Below, one piece after another: positions 32,503 through 44,468 of a DNA stretch of 64,000 bases. Where the stretch lies: assembly GCA_944548615.1 (NCBI GenBank), contig OX155961.1, positions 17,143,629 through 17,207,628 on the forward strand, read 5' to 3'. Below the pieces are notes generated by a model. That model had not been told where the DNA came from. It made no database searches and worked only from the letters and a program-made list of their open reading frames with translations. The stretch's first letter is position 1; every line of letters starts with the position of its first letter. Made by a program: the position numbers and the translations under genes. Source of the stretch: Micropterix aruncella. Taxonomy: Eukaryota > Arthropoda > Insecta > Lepidoptera > Micropterigidae.

Positions 32503-32789
32503 AATACCACCTGGCGTCGTCTCAACAGACTTAGGGTGGGTGTGGCAAGATGCCCAGCCAAGCTGTGGAAAGCTGCAGATTGAAGACCACCGCCGATCTT
32601 GCCCGCAGCTGACAATACCCATCATCTACCAAGACCTACGAGGGTCGAACTTTTGGAGAGACATGTCCTAACCTGGCTCAAATACCTTAACGAACGAACT
32701 GATCATCAAACCACTTACGGCAGAAACTCAGAGGCTGTTCCCCCAATCAGATTTTTGAAATAGCGCGAAGTATACGCGATAAATTTTGA
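32503..32789. other. Fragmentary sequence before the promoter
   Basis: A GC-moderate stretch with an open frame of about 90 codons that begins inside element X. It may be part of a LINE, but no diagnostic motif was found. Confidence 0.35.
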
Positions 32790-32939
32790 AAATGGTATAT
32801 GCGTCGGGGTGGGCGCGCGGGAAATAGGCGGGCGGTGCCATATCGGGCGGCGAGCGCTGAAAGTGGACACCGCGCGCGGCGGGAGCGGGACGCGCGTATC
32901 GGCGTCGGCTAGCGCCGTCTCACCCGCCGCACGCGCGCC
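32790..32939 (+). promoter_or_regulatory. CpG-rich core promoter, probably of tropomyosin
   Basis: A strongly G+C- and CpG-rich segment stands out from AT-rich flanks. An initiator-like CCAGTC has its A at 32940, and GGACG at 32967-32971 falls exactly at +28 to +32. That matches the downstream promoter element consensus RGWYV. No TATA box lies at -30, consistent with an Inr+DPE promoter. Assignment to tropomyosin rests on position and on the matching donor and acceptor, not on transcript evidence. Confidence 0.55.
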
Positions 32940-32981
32940 AGTCGCATCAAACACCTCGTCTCGCACGGACGGCCGCCGCAC
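32940..32981 (+). other. Tm1: Putative noncoding exon 1 of tropomyosin
   Basis: The exon would run from the initiator to GCCGCAC followed by GTAAGTAG at 32982, a near-ideal 5' splice site. It holds no ATG. The first acceptor on the plus strand leading to a recognised start codon is at 44416, which implies an intron of 11,435 bp filled with repeats. A large first intron is common for insect tropomyosin genes. Alternative: the first exon of an unrelated gene. Confidence 0.5.
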
Positions 32982-33298
32982 GTAAGTAGCCGCCCGCTAA
33001 TTTCAAATTTCGTACTCGCTTTTCAAATCGACCTGCCGCCATTTCGAACTCTTCCGTGAAGTGCTTTTTCCATTTTCAAAGTGACCTTGGGGGGGATAAA
33101 TATCCTCGCGACCCCAAAATTAGGTGATTCCCTGATGTGAAAAAATGTGATTTGTGCTGCTGAAACTACTGAGTGAACTTCCCAAAATTTTAAATTTTAC
33201 TTTTTACTAAATTAAATTTGATATGATCATCTAAAACCATCAGCCCAGTTTCGCCGTTCAAATCTAATTCAGGAACGCTTTTAAACTGCTGAAATTTG

Positions 33299-33860
33299 CG
33301 TCATCCGCGCCATTGACTGAAATAACCCACGACCGAGTCAAATCTTCCGTTCCTCTTCTTCTTGCACTATATACCTGGTCATAACTCCAACATTCATTAG
33401 GATCTTGATTGTGGATTGCTCGCTCCTGCCTTCATTTAATCCGACATCTATGCAAGTGTTTTAAATGTCTCTAAATATTAGTAAAATTGCTAAATCTAAA
33501 TATATCTACGTTACTATAGGAATGCCTTTTCGAGAGGGAGACGTTTTACTTTTCTGGTTTCATGTCGTGCAAGATGTGAATAGTCTGACCATAAGTCCGC
33601 CATGCGTTAGGGTCTAGATTGTGTATTGCTCGCTTTTGCCTTTTCATCTATGCATTCCGACATCTATGCAAGTGTTCTAAATGTCTCTAAATATTAATAA
33701 TATTGCTAATTCTAAATATAAATAAGAATCGTTACTATATAATTGCCTTTTCGAGAAGAAAAGTTCTTCCTTTTCTGGTTTCATGTCGTGCAAGATGTTG
33801 TGTCATTCTGAATGTTGCCGCATTTGCAGATTTTTACTGCTCTTGGTGTATATATTTTTT
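33299..33860. repeat. Tandem pair of a dispersed repeat (family R33)
   Basis: Two ~200-bp units share GGATTGCTCGCTCCTGCCTT, CCGACATCTATGCAAGTGTT, AATGTCTCTAAATATTA and CTGGTTTCATGTCGTGCAAG. A third unit lies at 37585-37800. Confidence 0.75.
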
Positions 33861-34107
33861 CTGTTTATTTATTTTATTGTAATTGTGGTGTAGTAACATG
33901 GAATTTTGCAATTATTCAGCGCCGCACAACCTGCCTTTTAGGCGTACAATATTTTTTCTATGTTGCTTAGATGTATTGATTCAACAATAAAATTTAAAAA
34001 CAACACATTATAATAATAGTATAAAATAAGTTAAGTTAGGTATCAAAAAGTTGAATTAGGTAGGTAAAAAAATATTTTACTAATATAATTAAAAATTTAA
34101 CGGGAAA

Positions 34108-34437
34108 ATAAACAACAGTCAACCCCTTGAGTATGATACGACCAAATCTGGTTCTGAAACAATTATCCGTTGAGTATGATACGACCAGATCTGGTTCCGC
34201 GTTTTTTTCACTTCTTTGACGTTCTCATATTTATTCATAATTATCTAATTGTTTTACAAAACGATATTTCAATATTCTATATTCGAAATTTCAATGCAAT
34301 CATTGTGCAGTTGTTCTTTTTATGATTGGTGTAGTAGTTTCGTAGTTATAGTACTTTAAGGTCGATGTCGCCGAAAATCCTGCAAAAGAGACAGATGCAT
34401 CCATGAAAATACCCATTTACTCCAAGGGTTAACTCAG
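34108..34437. mobile_element. TTAA-type MITE, possibly piggyBac-like
   Basis: The right end reads CTCCAAGGGTTAA and the left end TCAACCCCTTGAG, inverted relative to each other if the left TTAA has mutated to TCAA. A GAGTATGATACGACCARATC block is repeated twice near the left end. No coding capacity. Confidence 0.45.
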
Positions 34438-34599
34438 AATAAAATTTGGTTACGCAATAACATAAAAAAATAAAAATAGTTTAAACATAGTTAATGATCA
34501 AAAGAATCAATAATAAATTGCCATTAACAAAAACAAAACACGTATGTACCTATTTCTATATATTTTTTTTCAAATTATTTAGGGCATCTTAATTCCTGT

Positions 34600-35260
34600 T
34601 TTTCTATTTATGCGTCGGCCATATGACAGATCAGCGGGTTTAGGCTTAGGTTTCTTCCATATTTAATACTGGTTTTACTTGTATCTACTATTTAGGATAA
34701 GGATTTTAATGTCTCTGCTTAATGGATTTTAATGGCTTTAATCCCAGTTGCAGTTTAAATATTTGTCCATACTCCAATAACCTTGTCACTGAGACCTGGA
34801 GTTCTTTGGCACTGTTGTCTATAAGTAGAGTTTTATCGGCGTTCCTTCGCGATTTTATAACTTTCTTGACGGGTCGATAAATGGTTTTGGTATTATACAA
34901 CCTTTTGTATCCATCTACTCCCTTTATTTCTACTATCTCCCTTTAATTCAGAATTTCTTTCTAGTGCTTTTGGTTATTCATTGAATTACTTTAATATGTA
35001 TATTAATAATACATTTTAAACGTTTTAACTGCTATATTTATAAGAAACGGATCTTACAAATATATCAGTACGTAGAAATAATTCATTAGTATACCAGTCC
35101 ACCGTATAGGATTTTTTAAATGCCTTTAAACAACTGATATTTAATCCATCTCCGCCATTGACTGAAATAACCCACGTCTGATTCAAATATTTCGCTCTTC
35201 TTCTTCTTTTACTATACACATACCTGGCCATAGGTCCACCATGCATTACAGTACTGATTA
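34600..35260 (-). pseudogene. LINE-like remnant, family R33
   Basis: The minus strand contains short open stretches such as RRNADKTLLIDNSAKELQ, and further upstream YSKRRRRAKYLNQTWVISVN. A related, differently decayed stretch (VERNADETVFVDDSGEELQ) lies at 37925-38105. The position relative to the ~200-bp units is the same in both, so one long element is present twice. The phrase resembles RTE-type reverse-transcriptase sequence, but the match is weak. Confidence 0.4.
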
Positions 35261-35804
35261 CATTATTGAATATTCTTCAAATTTTAATTTATATTTTCTT
35301 TCCGGTGTTATTGGTTATTCATTGAATTTTATTATGTCTATTTTTATTACATTTTATCCGTTTTAGCTGCTATATTTATAAGCGATGGATCGTAAAAATA
35401 TAGCGGTATGTAGAAGTAATTCGTTTCCCATTCTATTAATTATACAAGGTTTAGCCCTTGCCCGCAGGGTACATATCAATATAATATACCAATAGTTTTG
35501 GTTTTCGTTTGTCGTTTATACTTTCTTGAACTGATTTTTTTTCAACTTTTTATGAATCACATCGCTTATTTGAGCCTCAGGAGTCTGTTTTAAATGCCAA
35601 GGCTTAACTCGTGCCCGAAATGTAAATTTTTGAACATTTGATCACTTTTGAAGATTTTTGTTTTTTTTTTAAAGTTTTTATTAATCACTTGACCCTTTAG
35701 AAGTCTATGCTTCAAATTTAAAGTCAATCAGTTAAGCCGGTTAACCTGAAGGTCAGTCCACATAGAGATATAGAAACCCAAATTACCCAATTATATAAAA
35801 TCGA

Positions 35805-35955
35805 AGACTATCGCGGTTGTTTGACATTATAAATAGGATAGAAAACGAATGGTCGAAACGAATGTCTACCCTAGACAACGGTGGCTGCAACGTCACCGAA
35901 ACGTCGGGTGCTACAAATTTCACGCGGTAAATTCGTTTTCTATCCTATTTACCCA
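35805..35955. mobile_element. Hairpin MITE family, copy 2
   Basis: Left block CGCGGTTGTTTGACATTATA then AATAGGATAGAAAACGAAT. Right block GGTGCTACAAATTTCACGCG then AAATTCGTTTTCTATCCTAT, so the ends are inverted repeats. A CAACGTCACCGAAACGTCGG arm is present, with only one side of the central palindrome. Confidence 0.75.
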
Positions 35956-36889
35956 ATTATATTGCTAAAGTAACGGATCTTATAAATATAGCGGTACGCA
36001 GAAGTAATTCTATTCCCATCACTATTATTATATCAATGTAAAGGATTGGTAGTTGGAATTTTTATAAAAAAACTGTAATAAATCACCAAAACTGAATTTT
36101 TATATACAGAAATAATAATCAGATTTTTTAAAAACTCTTTTGGTAAACATTGCCGTCGTTTTACTATGTAATTCTCGCCTTCGAATTCGAATTACTAAAT
36201 TTCCTTTTAAAAAATAAATTATTCAATGCCATTTTATGCTAAGAAATATTTAAAACCAAATAATATTTAAAACGCCACCCACGTTAATTCTAGTACGAAT
36301 ATTGCTTGAATAAAATAACTAATTTCTCACTTAAAATTACTTCAATGTCTACCTTCCTATTAAAAAGCCGGAATGTTACGATAATAAACAATAAATAATT
36401 GTTAACATTTATAAGGAAGCTGCATTGAAGTAACTTTTACTGTAAACTTGAAAAATACTTCTTTCATTTTTACAACAATTAGATGTAATTATATAGTTGT
36501 TTAATTATATAGTGTTTTTATCTTCGAATCTTAAACAAAGCTGATATATACAATATGAGAGGTGGTTAAAAATAACCGTCGAGTAGGGTTTTTTAAAGAT
36601 ATGTTTCGAAATCTCGATCGCATAGTCTTGGGCGGTTTACTCATAAAATAATTATTATAATAAAATGCTCTATTTGATGTAACTAATCGGCGAGCTTATT
36701 GTGTTTAAGCAATATCTTACAGCTAACCTTAACTCAATGGGAAAACATGTTTTGCGGTAAAAATAACGTATAACCTAAAATCACGTATAAAGGCAGCTCG
36801 TATCAAATGCATTAAAGATAGAGATTAAAATCTAGCAGAAAATGACGTATAAATTTAAAAAAATCAAAAAGCAATAAACCTATAACGAC

Positions 36890-37045
36890 GGGAGGAATTG
36901 ATTAGCACTTGTTAAGTTTTCTTTGAGCCTGCGTTTGAAGCAATACAAACTGATGCTGTCCTTTCATGTGTAGGTAATGCTTTCCAGAGACGGGCTCCAT
37001 GAACGGAGAAGGAGTGCGAGTAGAAATCACTACTGTGACCTATAG
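36890..37045 (-). pseudogene. LINE C-terminal remnant
   Basis: The minus strand reads FYSHSFSVHGARLWKALP, then a frameshifted stretch ending in RRLKENLTSAN. Wording of the type SFxVxxxRLWNxLP...FKRRLKexL is the usual tail of jockey-like LINE proteins. Short and frameshifted. Confidence 0.55.
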
Positions 37046-37584
37046 TCGTCTATATGGATTATTAGTCGTCAATCGCCAGTAATGTATTCAATCGTCAATC
37101 GTTAGTCGACTAAATTTTGCCCAACAATTGATTTAAAAAAATATATGGGTACTTTATTTGGGGCGTATTTTAATTTGGGCTGTCTTATTTGGAAGTAAGT
37201 GTGTAAACATAAAACAAATATACTATAATACTATAATATAGGTCGCCCGTTATTGAATTCACATATTCGCAGATATCATAGAACCACAAGGTCTCCAGAA
37301 ATAATCGAGCAAATGCGATTACGCCATCATGAATATCAATCCAACTAATCTGGCCTATCGCCGTTATGTCGCCATTTGCTTTTTACTTTATATTTTTTCT
37401 GTAAGCACTTATATTTTTCTTTCTTTATATTTTTCCTTGATTCGCTTTGACATTTGATACATTTTTTTCAAAATTTCGTGGAGGGTGAGGTATACCCCTC
37501 GAATCTCCCCCCCCCCTCCTCCACCTCCCACAAAATTTAAGCCTTGCTGTCAAGGATCTAAACTGGTACACTTTTTATATTCTT

Positions 37585-38105
37585 TACTGGTCAATGTGGA
37601 TTGCTCGCTCCTGCTTTTTCTTTCAATCCGACATCTATGCACGTGTTCTAAATGTCTCTAAATATTAGTAATATTGCTTAATCTAAATAAATGTACGTTA
37701 CAATAGGAATGCCTTTTTCGAGAAGAAGAGTTCTTCGTTTTCTGGTTTAATTTCGTGCAAGATATTTTTCATTCTGAATTTTGCTGCATTTGCAGATTTG
37801 TTGCGCAAATTGTTTAGGGTATTTTATTCCTAGCAATGCGTTTGTCATAGCATCGAATATGACAGATGTTCAGGCATTGGCTTATGTTTAATTCATATTG
37901 TCATACTTGTTTGATTTGTTTCTATTTTTCAGGATAAGGATTTTAATATCCTTTCTCATCTCCCAGTTATTGTTTAAATGTTTGTCTATACTCCAGTAAT
38001 CTTGCCAATGAGGATCTGGAGTTCTTCGCCACTGTCGTCTACAAATACAGTTTCATCAGCATTTCTTTCGACTTTATGACTTTCTTGAAGGGTTGATAGA
38101 AGTGA
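37585..38105 (-). repeat. Family R33, second long copy
   Basis: Contains GTGGATTGCTCGCTCCTGCT, AATGTCTCTAAATATTAGTA and TTTTCGAGAAGAAGAGTTCT as in 33.3-33.9 kb, followed by the LINE-like stretch also present at 34690-34880. Confidence 0.65.
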
Positions 38106-39925
38106 TAATGAATATACTTGTCTATCTGCTCCCTTTATATGTACCTATTCAGATCTATGTACATAGTTATATAAACCTGATATTCCTACTTTCGATCTAT
38201 CGATTAAAGTTGTAAATATACATTCCAGGTGAAAGTTGCTTTGCTTATTGCAAAGGTATAATATATTTGTATCTAACCGTATTTATGATTAAACCGTTAT
38301 TTTTCCTGAAATTAGCGAATACTTATAATATGCATTACCGTTTAATTAATACATTGGTCAAATATTATGTAACACATTTATCATGTCATTTATCATACAT
38401 GTCATTATCATTTGAGGATGTGTGTGTAATAATTTGTTTAGTAGTGCGATGGTTTGTTTATTTGTTTGTTTTTTACTCTTTATTGTGAAATTTCACAATG
38501 AGCGGGTTTATCATCACCTTACAACCAACCTTAAACCACGGTGCATGTAGCTTATATGCCAAACTGCACGTTGTTTTCAATTAATTGATCAGTGAAGCGT
38601 ATGCTTTCTGCTTATCCCTGCTAGTTCTCCGGTCCCTCGAAGTCTCCGGCTTCATCTTGCTGGCTTTTTTGAAGCTCCAGGTGTTCTTTCATTCTATGGT
38701 AAATATAATCCAGCCAAGCCTAAGTCTTATCCACGGGACAAACAATTCTGAATGATTAAAACCATCCAGAATTATTTGCTCTAAAGATCAACTCTGCTTT
38801 TTTGAGCCAAGCCGCCTAAAGGCATAGTTTCTACGTTGGAAACGTACACTTTCATCTTCCACCTTTCACCCTCTTATGTTTTATGTTTCTCTATATTCAT
38901 TACTAGTTTTTTTTTGCTTTTTGACACTCTGTAATAGCACCGAACTTAAGGATATTAGTGTTAGGGGTTGTGTTGCCGACGTAAAAACAGAATATCTGTA
39001 GCATTATCATCATCCATGTTTAAGCTTTATCGTCCATTTTTAAAACGGTATCCATTTTTGCTATAATTGTGATTTTCTCGAAATCTACTTTTTGTAATAT
39101 AAGTTTAGGTAAATACGTACTTTTAGCAACCGTCGATTTAAGTATGATCCAAGCACTTGCAAATAGTACAATTGATGCCGTTGATTTCAATCATTGAAAT
39201 TCAAATTCCAATCTGTTTATTGGTCGGAAAAATTACAGCGAAACAATCGAGTATACTAATAATCACGAATGATGATCACCATCTACATTACGACACATAT
39301 GTCTAATCATTAAATTACGAGTAACATTTAATGTTTTTGTAAATCAAAGTTAATTCTTTGAATGCATATACATGCATCGTTTTTACATGAATAAACGAGA
39401 AGAAAATACATAATATTAAAGGGTTAATATATATAGGGGTTTGTAGGTATGGGAGTGGTAGATGTTTGGGTTTGTTTAATTATACGAAATAAAAATAAAA
39501 TACGATTATACAAAAGGCGCGTGCAAGGGTTTGAATTGTGTTCGAGTGCTTAACTTTTGCTTGTAGAAATTGTAATAATTTCTCCTTCTTTGAATTGAAG
39601 ATGCCAATTTCAGAGAATTTCATATTGTAATTACGTAGTAGCCAACACAATATCGAGTACTTGATATAGTTATTATGACTTAATGGAATATTATATACAT
39701 TTTATGAGATTTTTAAGCGTTTTGGTATACTGAAGGACATTTCTGCCAAAAGATTAGAGTCGTCCGGTCGTGCGAGAGACTCATATCGAAACGGTTGTGA
39801 TATAAATGATCAGAAGTCCATAAGTCTTGAACTGGTAAGCTGTGCACATACGCAATATAAAGAGTTCTGGCCGCCGCAGTACTGGCGAAAGGCTTGGTGG
39901 ATAGGTTTCCTCTGGAGGAACGCCT
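38106..39925. other. Intron sequence, nothing recognised
   Basis: AT-rich sequence, presumably within intron 1 of tropomyosin. The longest open stretch (38267-38488, 73 codons) is hydrophobic and AT-driven. No element ends were identified. Confidence 0.4.
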
Positions 39926-39929
39926 CCCA

Positions 39930-40468
39930 GCGCTACTGGGCGGTTTGCTCACCGAGCGGCGTCAGCCAATCGGTTGTGCACTCTGACTAATTACTGCAAG
40001 AGTGTGGAGACTCTGAAAATATACTGTCTCCTAAACAGCGGCGGTGGATGTTGACCTGTCGTCAACCACTCTTGAAATGACCAATTGGCTACCTGAACCT
40101 GAATTCAGAGCAGGGCAAAAGACGCCGATGGTCCGCGATAAATTCAAACTGAATCACCGCTGAATATACCATAGGTAGAGGTCGCGCAAGCGACTTCGGA
40201 CTCGTAACCAGTCGGGAGGTTAAAGGTGTCCTGATGATTACATCCAGACGGAGATATCCTTCTAAAACTGGTAGTCAGGGGGCGAGGCTGCCCGCTGGTT
40301 ACCTTTCCCGGTGACTCGCCGTAAGGCGTTGGCCTCTGACGGACATGTTGGCTTAGCTAGACGATGGATTTGTATTATCTCGTTCTATATCCCTCACGGG
40401 ATATAGAACGATCACTATCGTTAAAACTCCCTGAGGTGATCGGTTCACCTGTTGTAGTTGACAACTCA
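39930..40468 (-). mobile_element. Element X, copy e
   Basis: Inverted copy with GTTTGCTCACCGAGCGGCGT, AACAGCGGCGGTGGATGTTG, GGTCGCGCAAGCGACTTCG, CTGGTAGTCAGGGGGCGAGG, GCCGTAAGGCGTTGGCCTCT and the end GTTGTAGTTGACAACTC. Confidence 0.8.
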
Positions 40469-41164
40469 AGTTGCTTTTCTTACCGAATATTATTGTCTAT
40501 GTGTAGCCCAATATCACGTATGCAATCACCAGTTTCACAAAATACCGGCAATTAATCTCCCCTCTCGATTTCCCGCTCTGTCAAATATTTGCTTGGCGTG
40601 GTAAAAAGATGCGCTCGCCTGCTCTTCCGTGATTCTCTTTCCATTAGCAATGTGATTGACGCCAATGACTCAGTAACCTGGTAGTCACACACCGCTGGAC
40701 TCAAAAGTAGACTCGAAACTCGCAAGTCGGCGATTGTGACTCGACCGTTGACAGACTTGACATATGAAATAGGATCAGTGAATTAGAAAACCCATATAGC
40801 AGTACTTAGTTTTTATGCGGACAAACTTATTTGTTTAATATTTCTTTATTTCCACAACGCGCGCATGTACCACTGCACTGTGACTAGGCTAGTTGAAAGA
40901 TATTGCCATATGACAATAAGGTCGACCTTTTGTATTTTAATTTTTAAATGCAAATGTAGACTTTATTGTAATCATTAAAACCCGCTGATCGTATAGGCAT
41001 CTTGGAATTTTGTGATAATACCCGTTTGGGAGTCCCCGATTTTGTTGTTGCTGTTGTTGTAAATCTTATGCAAAATTGGCAAGGATTAAATTGGATCCGC
41101 AGCAACTATTTATGTCGGCTACCTGACTTACCACTAACCAATTGTGGAGCAGGTAGCCTACTAG
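40469..41164. other. Intron sequence with an RTE-like 3' tail
   Basis: Around 40860-40930 the sequence GACTAGGCTAGTTGAAAGAT, then ATTGCCATATGACAATAAG matches 48195-48245, which follows an RTE-like LINE fragment. It is therefore probably the 3' tail of the same LINE family. Nothing else was identified. Confidence 0.45.
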
Positions 41165-41350
41165 GTAATATAAAATCGAAGACTCGCGGTTGTTTGACAT
41201 TATAAATAGGATCTGTGAGGTTTCGGTGACGTTGCAGCCGCCGTTGTCCAGGGTAGACTCAAGTCTACTATGGACAACGGCGGCTACAACGTCACCGAAA
41301 CGCCGGGTGCTACAAATTTCACGCGGTAAATTCGTTTCTGTCCTATTTAT
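41165..41350. mobile_element. Hairpin MITE family, copy 3, full palindrome
   Basis: The same outer blocks as copies 1 and 2 enclose a central hairpin (about 41219-41304). Arms of about 41 nt contain GGTTTCGGTGACGTTGCAGC and GGCTACAACGTCACCGAAAC and meet at AGACTCAAGTCT. About four mismatches are spread along the arms. The transcript would fold into a long stem. Confidence 0.85.
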
Positions 41351-41770
41351 AAACCCCTGCCAGGTGCCCTGGGCGCCATTCAAAGGGGGACGCAAATTTT
41401 ACAAATTAAGGAACAAAATACAGACCACCCCCTTCAATCCCCACTCCTCCCGATCCTCTCCACTTTAAGATAATTTATTGAATTAATAAAATTCAATTCA
41501 AATTGCTAAATATTCATTGTAAAATGTAGGAAACAAGTAAACGGCCTTAAATTTATTGTTACTTTCAAATATGTAAAATTGTTTAAAGCAACCGCATATG
41601 TTTTTTTAAAAAAGAAAGAAATGAATAAAACTTGTAAATCAAAATCGACTAAAAACGGGTTCATATCCAAATAATCCCACGCGCGGTGAGCTTTCGGCGA
41701 GCTATAACCGGCAGCAAGCAAGCTCAACAGTCATAGGTGGTGGGGGCATTGTTGCCTTCCATGGTTTTCA

Positions 41771-43276
41771 GTGTTCAACCCTAATGACCATGTTCAAATA
41801 CGGCTTCAGGATTCTAGTATGAATTTTCACAATGCTGGCTTCGATATGAAAGATCTCCGAGATTATTTTTCTTATAAAAGAGAGTGGTTGGTTAGCGTTG
41901 CTCTCGAGAAAGGTGTCGGTCTTTACCAGGAATGGGATGTGGTGATTGAAAGGCGTCAAGGACGAAAAAAATATGGTTTTAGATAGTTTAGATGGTCCAT
42001 CGAATGACTATGGCTTGACTGCTAAGGAAGAAATAGAACTAGAAACATAACTAGAAAGAATATAAATAAAACTAGAATAGAATAATTAGAAATTTTGTGT
42101 GTAAATTTAGCAATAGGTTCACTCATCTACTTGAAATCGACTCCAAATTCGAATTTATTCTAGATATTGGAAAACTGTGTTATGGTATTGACGACAGCGA
42201 CAGTTGAAACAAGAAATGTAAAGAATTTAAAGATTTCTATGGTTGTGATGTCGACGAAGAAATCATAGATTTTTCTAATGTTAATTTCCGCAATAAAACA
42301 TAAAGAGATCTGATCAACTTCTCAAATCCATGGTTTTAAGTAGGGAGATTTATTTCAATTCAGATTAGGTAAGCGCTCGATCGTAATATTCAAAGCAAAC
42401 TGTTAGCTATCTTTCAGTAAGTTGACAATATTACTTTCTACAGTAGACGATACTTAGATGATGCATTATTACGCCTATAAATTTTAGATGCAATTGACAA
42501 AATAATCGAGACGCACAAGGAATATCCGGAATAACATAGCGCGGAATAAAGTAGCCTACGGAGTCATACATAAAAAGAGAAACTTTAGGAATTAAGACCC
42601 CTTCTCAAATGCTAAGAAATTAAATACCAAAATAATGGGATTGATCCTTATTGTTTTATATTTTAGAACCAGTTAAGATTAGACCTGGCAAAAAAGGAAT
42701 ACGAGCAATTGAAAGCGTATATACTCCACATATGTACATATTACAGTTAAGGACCACTTGTTTTAAGGTCAAACTAATCACGAATGTCGGGCTTGTTTGC
42801 GTCAAGGCGCTGTGCGAATATCAAGTCTACCTACCTTAAGATTAAACTCAAACGTGAGCAAGCACTGAATACGTAATACGACAACCGTTTTACCTCATTT
42901 CGGCGTTCCAAAAACATCTTCGAATATTTTAACAAAGTTCAGAATCTGCTTATGGGTTACAATGGGCTCGATTGCGTTTCTCTTGAACTAAAGTCGGAAA
43001 TTAGTACATGTGAACGAGACGGAGAAGCACGTCCAAGCGGAATGTGGAATGAACGGTTGTCACTTTTACGGATTAAAACTACCAACTGAAGATAAAGCAG
43101 CTAGATCTAACATCGCACGAAATTATTTCAAACTTATTCGGTCGTCTATAAGTTCGACAGGTAGTTTTGGTGCGGGAAAATCGACGACAGTTCATTTCAT
43201 AATCCGTTTTATTCTGTCTCGTTCGGTTGAACTAAATTCCTATTTTAGTTCACTAGGAAACGCAATCGGGCCCTAA
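41771..43276 (+). pseudogene. Coding-like stretch broken by stops, unidentified
   Basis: Three adjoining plus-strand pieces look protein-like. An open frame at 41771-41986 has wording such as FSYKREWLVSVALEKG. A frame from 41973 continues with a charged, heptad-like segment interrupted by TAA/TAG. A frame at 42121-43089 (about 322 codons) has fourteen internal TAA/TAG and one TGA but a clear excess of purine-N-pyrimidine codons. An overlapping frame (43010-43276) holds GSFGAGKST, which fits a Walker A motif, perhaps by chance. Stops at this density are also expected in random AT-rich DNA, so coding ancestry is uncertain. It lies within intron 1 of tropomyosin and may be a decayed transposon gene. 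Confidence 0.3.
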
Positions 43277-43564
43277 TAGTTATTTCGATATGGTAAATAA
43301 TGTTTTTAGTTAGCTAAAAAATACAAAGATATATACAATTTTTAGATGTTTATTTAGATGTTTTATTTAGAGGCTAAAACTAACATGAGTTGTCTTTATG
43401 GCGAAATATGGGGTTCGACGTACATATAAAATGTCTTACCCCTGGGGTGCGGTGGATTGGACCCCTAGTTGATGAGAAAAATACGTATAAAAATGCAGGG
43501 CGAAAATGAGGACTTTGGAAGGATCGATAGTTAAATAAAGAAAGAAAAAAATCACGGAGTCGGT

Positions 43565-43830
43565 ACTTACATTTGGGGGTGTCAACAGAACGGACGAACC
43601 CGTTATCACAGGAAGTTTTATTGAGTGAACGAGAAGACTTAGAAGGACACTCCACTGTCTAACTCCACCGACAAACCCGTGAGAGTCTAACAGTCTGACA
43701 CCTTACCGCGAGGCACTGGGAAGTGAACCCAGCTTTGGATTGATTTCTCCGTCCTCCAGGCTGGTCACAGATTCGAAGTCGCTTTCGCGGCGTCTACCTG
43801 ATGTTAGCGGTAATTCTTTTGATCAACCCC
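43565..43830 (+). mobile_element. Element X, copy f (truncated)
   Basis: GTGTCAACAGAACGGACGAA, CTAACTCCACCGACAAACCC, CCTTACCGCGAGGCACTGGG, GATTTCTCCGTCCTCCAGGC, GAAGTCGCTTTCGCGGCG. It ends before the second half of the element. Confidence 0.75.
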
Positions 43831-43924
43831 AGCATCTTATTGATAGATTTTTAAAATTCTTAGTAATTATTGTGATCAACCCCAGCATCTTATTTGTTTT
43901 CTCGACTACATTTGTGATGTTAAT

Positions 43925-44265
43925 GACTTGAATTCTTTTTAAATGAATGTCCGGGAATTTGTATATCGGGAAGCAGAAATGCGTCGAACCATTGTAAAGT
44001 TGGGAAACTAAGTTCTCTGGTAGGAGTGATTGTTTCCGATTGACTGTTGAAGAATTGGTTCGGAAGTGGAGCGTTTGTTCCGTATATGAGTTCTGATGGC
44101 GTAGCCTTGGTATCTTCTTTAAATGCAGCCAATGAGGATTGCTGGCTGCACATCAGTCTACGAACGTGTTTCGTAAGCCATGATGAGATTTCAATTGTCG
44201 GTGTATGCCTTCTACCATACCGTTTGCTTGCGAGTGATAGGCTGTAGTTCGGCTCAACAAACCTA
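43925..44265 (-). pseudogene. Gypsy-type LTR retrotransposon integrase remnant
   Basis: On the minus strand TTAYHSQANGMVEGIHRQLK is the conserved end of the integrase catalytic core of Gypsy/Ty3 elements. The last part of the match (ATPSELIYGTNAPLPNQFF) is the usual C-terminal continuation. A stop and a frameshift separate the two pieces, and neither LTRs nor other pol domains were found, so this is a dead fragment in tropomyosin intron 1. Confidence 0.75.
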
Positions 44266-44416
44266 GTTTTTCCTCTTATTCTTGACTGTTGCTTCTGAAT
44301 TTCACCTATTCTTGACTGTTGATTCCGACTTACGTAATTGTTTCGCCATTGTTGCTACGACACTTAGATTCTCAATTTATTGCTGTAAAATTAACGGACT
44401 TTTTCCTTCTTTGCAG

Positions 44417-44468
44417 ACTGCGCAAAATAGTTTTCTTCGGTAAACGGTAGACAGAACCCCTATCCAAA
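44417..44468 (+). other. Tm1: 5' UTR part of tropomyosin exon 2
   Basis: The acceptor TTTTCCTTCTTTGCAG ends at 44416 and leads into 52 noncoding bases before the start codon. This shows that at least one upstream noncoding exon exists. Confidence 0.8.
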
